Source of the DNA: Theobroma cacao
Lineage: Eukaryota > Streptophyta > Magnoliopsida > Malvales > Malvaceae
Length of the DNA stretch: 64,000 bases
Assembly: GCF_000208745.1 (NCBI RefSeq)
Contig: NC_030855.1
Coordinates: 23,702,030 to 23,766,029, forward strand
Direction of reading: 5' to 3'
Part shown: one piece after another, positions 54,380-64,000 of the stretch
Layout of the letters: each line of letters opens with the position of its first letter
How positions within the stretch are numbered: the first letter of the stretch is position 1
Notes under the pieces: generated by a model
What the model saw: the letters and a program-made list of their open reading frames with translations, nothing else
Databases searched by the model: none
Told to the model about the DNA's origin: nothing
Translations under genes and position numbers: made by a program

Positions 54380-56540
54380 TGCAGCAAAAGCAAAAACCTG
54401 AAGAGCGTTTCTGTCATGGGGAAAATCCAGGTTCGATAAGGTAAATGAAACAGGGAGGGGACTGGGAAGATAGGGGAGAGAAGTTATGAAAAAGTCATGT
54501 TAGCTGACATGTCAGGTTTGAAAGTCCACAGTCAAAACCTCCTTAATCTGTTCAAGTTTTATGGCTTTGCCGCTTAGATGATTACGATATTGCAGAACTG
54601 GGAATTGGGTTTGAAATTCTAAGGTGGATTGCTGTGCTATGCTTTTTGACAAGTTGTCTGACATCTTATCCAATTGCTGAAACCTCCAACATGAATTAAA
54701 TTGACTATCGCAATTGTCAATTGGCTTTGATTTCAACAAGTAAAAAGGATTACGTTTTCACGTCGGCTACTAGTTGTCTTTGTACAAATTCAATGCGCTG
54801 CCATCGCATAAAATGCCCATAGAAATTAAGTACTTGACTGCTTTAATGCATTGCATGAATGAGACTCTCCACCTTTGAAAAAAATTGGAGCTGATTCCTA
54901 GACAAAGTAAGGGTTTGATTTTTTCCTACTCAGCCTTTATGATCTTCCAATCATCCGTCTCAAAGTTAATTAAATACACACATATGTAGTTTATCTCTTA
55001 TTCCAAATTCAGTTATTTGCTTATTTAAACAATCCTGTATACCAGTTAGCTTCCTAGAACATATTAAAACTCAAAAAGAAAAGTTAAGGTTAGTACACGA
55101 AGGCTCATGAAGCACAGAATGGATAGATTCAAAGAAAAGGGATTCAGAACACTTTTCTACCAACTTGTAACTTCGAAGGGAATCTGTCATGGTCTGGGAC
55201 CCATGTTGAACCTTTATTTTGTTAATAAAGAAAAAGGATGTTGGCATCATGAAGGTGCTATAATTGGAATTCATCCACCATATAACGATATTCTGCCATG
55301 ATTGAAGCATTCAATATCAATCTTTTAATAACCTTTGGAATGAAATCCCTGTTCTTTGACATGTCTTGAGCTCTGCTTCAATAGAAGAAGAAGGTTATAT
55401 TATTTCACTCAATAACATGTTCTTTAATCTTTAGCCAATTTTGAACACATTATTTATCGTTCAAAGCCAAGTAGTTTAATTTTCTGGCTTTTACTCGGTA
55501 TTATGCTTGATGCTAGTACTATGATACTGACAGAAGAAGTTCTTCTGGCAGAGGATGAAGACCCCACGTGGATTTGGAACATCTGAATATAGTTCCATCA
55601 AAGTATCCTGGAAGTGCTAGTAATCTAGCTTTTCATAATCTGAAGGAAGTACATGCAATGAATCTACATTTTCATGCTCTAATAAAAAGTACAAGGCATA
55701 CAAATTATGTACCAAATCAAACAGATGAATGGGCATTATTTGGACCATCATATTTAGCAGGCAGAATAATGAACCATGCTTTCTGAAAGGCTTTCCACAA
55801 CAACTCTTAAATGTCTGCGTATGCTTGGTCATAAATATCTTTGATGCAAAAAAACAAATCCTTACAAAATTCTAGACGAAACCATTAGTCAATTTCGTTA
55901 GCCCTTTCCCTTGAATGTTTCAAGTTTTTCGGATGCAAGTGTCCTTCCCACAGGCAGGCAAAAACAGAAAACATTCCATGCTTTCGGCTAAGAACAATCA
56001 GCTCCTTGGCAAAGGCTGTCTGCTGTCATGCCCTGCCCAGAGATCTGATTTGCTCAACGAGACAGCAGGCCAAACAATCTTGATACAAACTCAATCATCA
56101 AATGAAACTATAACGTAGACAATCAACCAGCCAATCATCAATTTCAGCATATACCAGCATTTTTCTGTTATACATTACATACAATTTGATACAAAATGTG
56201 GAAAAGTGAAAGTTATATTCTCTGGACAATGAAAAAGAAAGTGACCATATTTCTTCAGTTCTTCCCCATAATACTTATTTCTAGTCTGTAGTAATTTGGT
56301 TTTGGCGTTGGTAATGGGAGACCAACTCTACAGCTCAAAAGTCAAAATACCACCAAATTAAATTGACAGAAAAATGATCAGGTGATGGAGTTTATTGACC
56401 AAAATAGATCTCATTCAATTCTCGGCACAATGAAGGGTACAGGGGCGGTTAGTCATAATGGCGAACTTTGATCTTATTTTTCTATATGCAAAGTCAAATT
56501 CATGAAGAGATAACATCTTCGATTTTTGGCAGCATTAAAT
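54380..56540. repeat. Upstream flank of LecRK copy 2 (second duplicated unit)
   Basis: The counterpart of 49474-52357, shorter by several indels (offset falls from about 4.9 kb at the start codons to 4.2 kb at the far end). Its last part, about 56405-56535, matches the DNA just downstream of copy 2's stop (about 52220-52350); beyond that the match stops and no third gene follows. Confidence 0.8.
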
Positions 56541-59500
56541 GCAATTTCTTCCTTGGAAGATAGCTTGCTATGGAGCGAAATGCAAAAGGAAAATCAAAGA
56601 ACTAAAACAGTCCTTAGCAAAATGTTGAAATGCAAGAAGGATATAGCAGAGGATAGTAGCAACTAACTCCCCGTACAGATCCCGGCATTTATTCCTTAAA
56701 AATCTATATGCAGGAAAAGATAAATTTGCATGGCAATTTTGGACTAGTTATTAGAAAGAAATAGCAGAAGATAAGAACAATCAAATTACTTCATTTGTTG
56801 ACCATTTCTCAAGGATGAAAGTAGAAGAAAAACGTTTCATCAGTTTGGACATTGAACTGATGGCTACCAAATTATCATTCACCTCAATTCAAAAAAGATC
56901 AAACAAGAAAAAGAACATAATCAGTATAATGATTGAAGAAAAGTGGGACTTGTTTAACATGATGTGTTTCCTACATGGAATTTAGTTCTTGGATATTCTC
57001 TACTTTCACCATTAGGAGACAGATAAAAACAACTCTGCTTTGCCAATATGATATTGAAGAATGAACAGAACCCAGTTCAATATGATTCTTAAGATGTCAA
57101 ATAACCATTAACCAATGCATAAATATTATAAACACAGCAACTGGGATTAGAAAGTAGGTGCAGAACGGGAGTCGATGCTGTTCTGCATGAAAGTCATTAA
57201 ATTTCCATCAGGGCCGAAACTCTTAACATGAGAATTTCAACAACGGCCCATATCTACAGTCATTCTTAGCCCATGTCCAGTGCTTAAGATTGCCAACTCC
57301 TTCTGATATTGTCGAAATTTGTTCTAATTAACAACATGGTCTCGTTCATTGAGTCTTCACTTGCACTCAAACGCAGGTTTTCACAAATCTGTTAAGCTAC
57401 AGTTCCAGTCTTCAAGGCCCAAGCAAATTTCATTCTGTCCAGGGAACTCCAAACATTTCACCAAGGAACAGCAGAATGCGAAATTAAAACTTGACATGAC
57501 ATTGGGGTTGGGGAGGTTGAAATGAATATCAGAATATTGATTAACCTCCTAAACAAAAATGCAATGACAAGACTTCGGAAAATTTCTTACCAACCAATAT
57601 CCACCATAGAATTTAAAACAGCAGTGGTCTTCATTTTCATGAAATTAATAACAAATCAACCAGAATTTTATAAATTCTTTTGGCGTTTTCGAGCTTCAAT
57701 GCAAGACTGAAAGGACTGCCATGAACAAGAAAATTGACCTTTCCAAAAGGAAAAAAATATATGCTCAAATTATGTATGAATGCGAGATGGATTAGATGTG
57801 AACATGTAAGACTTCTTAGGGTAAATAAAGTTGCAGTGGGCACTTTAAACAATAGATTGTTGCTTTCCAGATCAAATATCATCATTGCCTGTCTCTCATA
57901 AAGTTCATTACCAGTGGAATTAGTCATGGTTTGGTTGCTCCCTCTGAGAAAAACTATGGGAAAATAGAAGAGTTATCCCCCGGGTTTGAATTTTACAGTT
58001 AAAATTAAAAGAAAAATGCCAAGATAAGGCCATGTTTATAGAACTGATTATGAGTATCTTCTTCCCCATTTCTTGTTCCTTCTAAATTTTATTAGGATTG
58101 CCTACACTTAAAGATGTAATTGATTAATTTCTTTTTAATATTATTGCCTGTGTTCTAAGTCCGATGCAAAGGGCGCGGCTGGAATGCAGTAAATCATCCC
58201 ATCGCTACCTCAACGGAGTACTACAAAAGCATTATACATCACTTCATTATTTTCTTAACCTAAACAATTAAAGAATATATTAATACATATTTTATTCTAT
58301 CATTAATTTTCAATTTCATCATATCTTGTTACCATCCGAATAAAACTGTGTCTGCTGTGCTGCATGCCCCATACTCAGATTAATGCCATGCCTCTTTGCT
58401 CAGATTAATGCTCAGCAATTGGGCATGCAGTTTGACACCTTGGGTGTTTGATTGCAATCAATGACTCTTTCTCCTACTTCTCTCCTATACTTGCCAGTTC
58501 TCTTTCCATTCAGCATCATGTTTTTCAACTCAATTTCCTTCATTCAGCAATGAAAGAAACAGAAAATTCATCATTGGAAATATAAAATGATGGGAATATA
58601 TCATGTTTTTCAACCATGGGGAGGGAGCTGATATCTGACAGAGATGGAGAATTCAATCCCATTTAAAACCCATAACTTAATCAAAATTTATTTCTGACAT
58701 TGCAAATATCCCTTGGAAAACTAGACCTGCCCATTTGTTTCAAATGGTAGTGGGATGCCAGGCTTCCCCATCAAAAGATTGGTCTTTCTTTATTGCCTTG
58801 GAAATTAAGACTTTGACATCCTGAATTGTAAGTACTTGATTGAAGATTCAGCAGCTCACTTTACACATGGGAGAAAATACTTTACTATTATTCCTAATTA
58901 TGACCAGTTTTAGACCGCTTTGATTCAACTTAAACTCTAATAGAAGCAATATCAGAGTCATATCAACATTTAAAAAACATTTTTAGAGGTCATGGTTTTC
59001 CAGATTCCATGTATTATTTCCACAATTAACAAGCACAAGTTAATATTAAATATTAATTAATTAAGGATGTAATAAAATAGAAATATCAGAAATAAACATT
59101 TCACTCCAAACATGATTGAAGCATAAGATATTGATTTTTTTTTGGTTTAAAATAGATTTATGTTTAAAGTAAATTTATAACAAGGCTTGAACCATGCATG
59201 TGTCCTCCCCCATTTTTCAGTATTTGAAGTAGAAAACATGACCATCCATCTAGCACAAAAAAAAAAAATTATTTGTATAATGTCTAAGAAAGCCAAATTA
59301 TCCACAAAATTGGCTTTCAAGGTTAATTAGGAATTTTTTAAAAAATAAATGTTACGTAACAATTCAGTTTAATTATCATTAATTTAATGACTTTTCGAAT
59401 CTAAATCATATAATGCTCATTTAGACATTTATATAAATTTTTAACAATTACAGTCATGCTTAATAATACCAAACTTTAACAATACCCTTTTTTGCAATAA

Positions 59501-60250
59501 AAAGAGAGAAAAATTACTTTAAGTAAAACTTTATTTAAGTCCTCCACTGTGTAAAATGGGTGAACTGTCAAACCTGCTAATGTCAGATTAATTCAAAATT
59601 AGTCAACAAAAGTTGCCTAAAAATGTTATTAATTCACCCTTCAAACCCAAGTCTGGGATGAAGGTCTGGCCAGCAATTATATTAAAAACCTGGTGCCGGT
59701 GATAAAGCATATTCAAAGATGTTTTCACAGACCCAAAATTAAAGTAATTATTCCAAAATATGAAGGCAACTTGCCTCATTGATGTTAATAGAAAATAATT
59801 AGCCATTGAAATTAAGGCCCTCCCTCCCATTCCTTTTCATTGTATTCATGGATGATCCCCTTTGAAAACCATGGCTGACTGAAAGCAATGGTTAAAAAAT
59901 TTTTATTACATGTGAAAACAAAGCTGAAACAGTGACAGTAAGAAAAACAAGGAAAGAGAGAGACAGTTTTAATTTCCCAACAAGAGCAGAAACGTCAAGC
60001 TTGATGTGTTCAGTCTGTTTACCAAATAAAACATTTGCTTGATCGGCGTACTGTTGTCTTATGTTTTAATCCAACCTGCAAAAACATTTTTCATTGGAAA
60101 TTAGTTTGACAAATGTCTTGCTTGGAAATACGGTTAGGCTTTATTTTATTACTGAAAAAGCCAAAATGTTAAACCATCACCGTCCGATTGTTTGACATCA
60201 TGGAGCACATGGAGCAGATTGACCTATCAGGATTTAATTATATGTCACAT
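56541..60250. other. Intergenic region, no gene recognised
   Basis: AT-rich spacer between the LecRK array and the DUF616 gene. There are no domain-bearing frames. A 12-bp imperfect hairpin with a direct repeat (CTCAGATTAATGC twice) lies at about 58345-58432. Confidence 0.45.
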
Positions 60251-60252
60251 TC

Positions 60253-60279
60253 ACGTCATCAATTGGTCATATTATAAAT
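60253..60279 (+). promoter_or_regulatory. Likely core promoter of the DUF616 gene
   Basis: CACGTCA, an ATTGG (inverted CCAAT) and TTATAAAT lie within 27 bases, in the order expected of a plant promoter. The ATG is 430 bases downstream, implying a long 5' UTR unless a leader intron exists. Confidence 0.4.
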
Positions 60280-60708
60280 ATTACTATGAATTTTCCCCAT
60301 TTCCGCAATATCCACTCCCATACAAAAGCTTGTAATAAGAGAGATAAAAATTATATTTTTAACTCGAAAATTGTGATCTGAGATTTGATCAAAGAAAACC
60401 CCACTTCCCTTGATTTCATAAAACCCTTATCAACCAATCAAAAACTGAAAAACCCAGGTTCGCTTTTCTTCATTTATTTTTTTGAAAACTTTTTGATTAT
60501 TGAACTGCATTTTACTTCAATTTGGGTGGCCCCCAAGAGTCGTGTGAGGGGCTTGTTTTTGTTGAAGTGGGATTTTGTTTTTTGTTGAGTTGTTTTTTGA
60601 GTGATGAAGTTATAGGATTTAATCTTTTTTGTTGGGTTGATCATTTCATAGAGTTAAAGAAAGTTTGATGAGAGAAGTGAGATTGGGGTTGCTAATAAAG
60701 AGGAGGCA

Positions 60709-63700
60709 ATGACTGGAGGGTCATTGGGGATTCGTTCTGGGAGTTATGGGTCTTTGGACAAACAGCTGCAAAACGGTGTTTTGCCAATTCAAGCGCCTTC
60801 AGCAACAAGAACTAAGCCTTCTAAAATGTTTAAGGAAAAGGAGACATTGGTTCATTGGATCTGTAAGTTTGCTGGCCGCAAAAAGGTTGGAATGCTGCTC
60901 CTTTGTGCAATCTCCGCTGCCGTCTTTGTTTGGGTCTTATATGTTGGCAAAGGTTGGTTTTTTCTTTATTTCTCTTCATTATTGGATCGGTCATAGTGAA
61001 TTTTAGGAATGAAGTGATAGTGAATTAGTGATTCTTAGGCAGGTTGTTCTGATATTTTTGATGAAAGAAGTGGGGTGGGGAAAAACTATGTTTATTCTGT
61101 GCAGTTACGTTGGTTAGAGCTTAGTCATAAATTTATCGTCTTTAGTGTTTAGGTTTTGGTTAGAGCGTTTGAATTAAGAAATTGATATCTAGAGTTTTGC
61201 TCAAAGGATTCTTTTGAGTAAAGAACATAGTGCCGGCCCACTTTCTGGAGCAGAATAATATTAATGATTCAACTCAATTGAATTGCTTTTCCTTGTTGTC
61301 AACCTTGGAATATAGTTTTAAATTTTCATTTGGTTCGCTGTTTCTTATGGGTTTTATTAGTTTTGATCATGGTTAGATTCAAGCTCAAGGATAGTATGGT
61401 TTGCTCCCTCTTTATCCGCTCCTTGTTTTGCTTTTGGATGATATGTCTTTAGCTCGAGCAGGTTACTTGTTATTCTTGTTTTGGACATCTAGCTGCCAAC
61501 TGGTTTTACTTGTGTGATGAAATGATATGAAAATTTGCATATATTTTGGCTTGTTTACAGGTGAAGATCAGGAAAGTGACAATGTCCCTAAGGTAAATGA
61601 TAGCTTGCCTCTAAATAATTCTGGATCTCCCCTGATAAATGAAGTGCAAAGTGTCAGAATAGACAATTGGACATCTTTACCAGTCATTGTGGAAGGAACT
61701 GAAGTTAGGGTAATGCCCCCTCCTCCTCCTTCATATTTTCTGGGCTACACTCTTCCTCCAGGGCATCCATGCGCTACTTTCAGTTTACCCCCTCCACCAG
61801 CAGACAAAAAAAGAACAGGGCCACGTCGTAAGTTTTCTTTTCGTTTATAATTTTTTTCTCAATTTTTTTAATTTAGTATTTTGACATTACTAGTTGAGGT
61901 TTTCCTCAAAATATAGTTTTTGAGTTTTCTTGATTGTTTATGATACAGCTTGTCCTGTATGTTACCTTCCTGTGGAGGATGCTATTGCCTTGATGCCAAA
62001 AGTCCCATCATTTTCTCCAGTCGTTAAGAATTTAACATATATTTATGAGGAAAACTTAAATAAAGAGACAGAATTTGGAGGTTCAGACTTTGGTGGGTAT
62101 CCTACTTTAAAGCAGCGTGATGATTCATATGACATAAGAGAGTCGATGAATGTGCACTGTGGGTATGGTTGACCTCTTCTCTTTTGGGGTTAAAATTTTA
62201 AAATTGAACATGATTTGGTATTCTTAATCTTTTAAATCATATTTGCTAGTTTGTCAATTCTGATTGATGTGCGTTGTGCATTTGCTAGATTTGTCAAAGG
62301 AAGCAAACCTGGCCATGGGACAGGATTTGACATTGATGACAATGATCTTCTTGAGATGGAGAAATGTCATGGAGTGGTTGTTGCATCAGCAATATTTGGT
62401 ACCAGACTGTACTATATTTATTTTATTGTTCCATTCCTGTGTTGGACCCAATGAATTTTTATTGAATAATCCAATTTTTTTCAGGAGCTTTTGATATCAT
62501 ACAACAGCCAAAGAATATTAGCGAATATTCCAAGCAAACTATCTGCTTCTACATGTTTGCCGATGAAGAAACAGAAGCTGACTTGCAAGCTAATCGTGGT
62601 CTGGGTGAGAGTAAGAAGATTGGAGTATGGAGAATAGTTGTTGTGCGTAATCTTCCTTACACCGATGGAAGGCGCAATGGAAAGGTAAGTGTTTAAAATG
62701 TGGATGTTATGTCCTTTGAGTATAGATCAGAGTAGGGAATCCTGAGTTTAGTAGATAGTGACGATGAAATGGTCCACATTACTTGATTCATTCTGTGAGA
62801 ATGGGGACCAATAAGTTTTATTTGGTTTTGGCATAACCTTACAGAAAAGAAACTGAGATAAGGCATCAACTAGATCCCGCAATATCCTTCTATATGTTAA
62901 TATGCATAATAAAAGAAGCTTTATGCCTTTTGACATGTTATGCCTGTAACAGATCCCCAAGCTTCTACCACATAGGCTATTTCCCAATGCACGTTTTTCT
63001 TTGTGGATTGATGGGAAACTTGAGCTTGTTGCTGATCCATATCAAATTCTTGAGAGGTACTTTGGAATTCTGTTTACTTTCTAAATTTTACGAGATTCTT
63101 AAGTCTTATGTGTTGAGGTTGAGTCTAAAATCACATTGTAACTACTCTCATGAATTATCTGATGTCGAAAGTTTTGGCCCCTGTTTGTTAGTTTTTTTTC
63201 CAACTTAGGAATTACCTTTTTTATGTGTATTTTGCTTTAGTTGGTTTTAGAGCCAATGTTTGTTTATTCTAACTCTTTCAAGTCCTGCTTCAGGTTCTTG
63301 TGGAGAAAAAATGCAACTTTTGCAATTTCTAGGCATTATAAACGCTTTGATGTGTTTGATGAAGCTGAGGCAAATAAAGCTGCTGGCAAATATGATAATG
63401 CCTCCATTGACTTTCAGGTTGACTTTTACAAAAAGGAGGGTTTGACCCCATATTCTGAGGCTAAACTTCCTATCACAAGTGGTAGGGTGCAAGATGCTTG
63501 CTCTTGTTTTATTTTGTTTGGTTATGCTTCTTTCAGCTTAATGAATTTTGCTTTAATGGCTGGCTCTGCAGATGTTCCTGAAGGATGTGTAATAATAAGG
63601 GAGCATGTTCCTATTAGCAACCTCTTTACTTGTCTTTGGTTCAATGACGTTGACCGTTTTACTTCTAGAGATCAAATTAGTTTTTCAACAGTGAGGGATA

Positions 63701-64000
63701 AGATTGCGGCAAAGACAAATTGGAGTGTGAATATGTTCTTGGACTGTGAAAGGCGTAACTTTGTTGTTCAGGTATTAATTTTTCTGTTTTCATTTTATGT
63801 TCTGCATTCTGAATTATGCTTAAGTAATATACTACTGGAAATTTAACAAATGGACTCCCTTTGCAACTAATAATAAAATGTTCCAGTTTAGTTTCAAAAT
63901 TTCAACAATGGAACTAAGTTTTTACGTAGGGATTTTCTGAAATTGCATATGTATATACAGGAGCATTTAACTGTCACTTGAACCTAATTCTATTTATTTG
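60709..64000 (+). CDS. DUF616 (MUCI70/TOD1-like) membrane glycosyltransferase, 5' part
   Basis: Eight coding exons: 60709-60952, 61561-61827, 61949-62162, 62289-62398, 62485-62684, 62953-63056, 63294-63481, 63572-63771. All GT-AG joins keep frame and encode 509 residues; the gene runs past the window edge. The N-terminus MTGGSLGIRSGSYGSL is typical of one plant DUF616 subgroup. A cytoplasmic tail is followed by one membrane anchor (about 59-79), a Pro-rich stem (PPPPPSYFLGYTLPPGHPC) and the DUF616/TOD1-MUCI70 domain from about residue 180, with GSKPGHGTGFDI, SEYSKQTICFYMFADEET, PHRLFPNARFSLWIDGKLEL and FAISRHYKRFDVFDEAEAN. A type II Golgi protein is likely. MUCI70 is implicated in pectin-rich mucilage synthesis, and TOD1 has been described as an alkaline ceramidase, so the exact reaction here is open. 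The stop codon is not in the window. Confidence 0.92.

Noticed and set aside
4700..60700. Known plant microRNA precursors
   Set aside because: I looked by eye for conserved mature sequences (such as miR156, 159, 160, 164-172, 319, 390, 393-399, 408) and found none; a systematic small-RNA search was not possible.
1..64000. LTR retrotransposons, CRISPR arrays or a new multi-gene system
   Set aside because: No paired long terminal repeats, gag/pol frames, regularly spaced repeats or functionally linked cluster of unknown genes were visible.

Overview
The window is nuclear DNA of a flowering plant, almost certainly a core eudicot. The evidence is GT-AG introns, AT-rich spacers with many microsatellites, plant-only gene families (RALF, VQ, DUF506, L-type lectin receptor kinase, AGP31-like cell-wall protein), and two nuclear tRNA genes, one with the plant tRNA-Tyr intron. 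I cannot name the species. No prokaryotic, viral or CRISPR features are visible.

Layout. 1-4.8 kb: gene-poor, with two AT-rich blocks that look like degenerate non-autonomous hAT-type transposons (409-1682 and 1968-2973). 4.9-5.3 kb: a RALF peptide hormone precursor (+). 8.85-9.6 kb: a VQ-motif protein (-). 14.9-16.5 kb: a two-exon His/Pro-rich AGP31-like wall protein with a C-terminal PAC domain (-). 21.6-23.3 kb: intronless-CDS translation factor eIF3d (-). 26.2-26.9 kb: a three-exon bHLH162-like transcription factor (-). 32.1-34.5 kb: a Raf-like (HT1/RAF43-type) protein kinase (-). 38.4-39.5 kb: a DUF506/PDDEXK-like protein (-). 41.5-41.85 kb: a CACTA-type transposon end. 45.2-46.7 kb: tRNA-Tyr(GTA) and tRNA-Gly(GCC), both minus. 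47.4-56.5 kb: a tandem duplication carrying two LecRK-VII-type lectin receptor kinases (-). 60.7 kb to the right edge: the first eight exons of a DUF616 (MUCI70/TOD1-like) membrane glycosyltransferase (+), cut by the window end.

The genes are not an operon and share no single pathway. Several belong to cell-surface, wall and defence or stress signalling: RALF ligand, VQ protein with MAPK-type SP sites, wall AGP, LecRK pair, Raf-like kinase and a putative wall/mucilage glycosyltransferase. eIF3d and the tRNAs are housekeeping genes. The eight minus-strand protein genes lie together between two plus-strand genes at the edges.

The most informative structural signal is the LecRK tandem array. 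Copy 2 has lost its conserved-looking C-terminal tail exactly at a duplication junction, and DNA to the right of copy 2 (to about 56535) still matches the flank just downstream of copy 2. The two can therefore be read as an unequal-exchange event whose breakpoint is narrowed to about 20 bp. I found no convincing new multi-gene system. Coding-like fragments at 44.7-46.2 kb are the least explained sequence.
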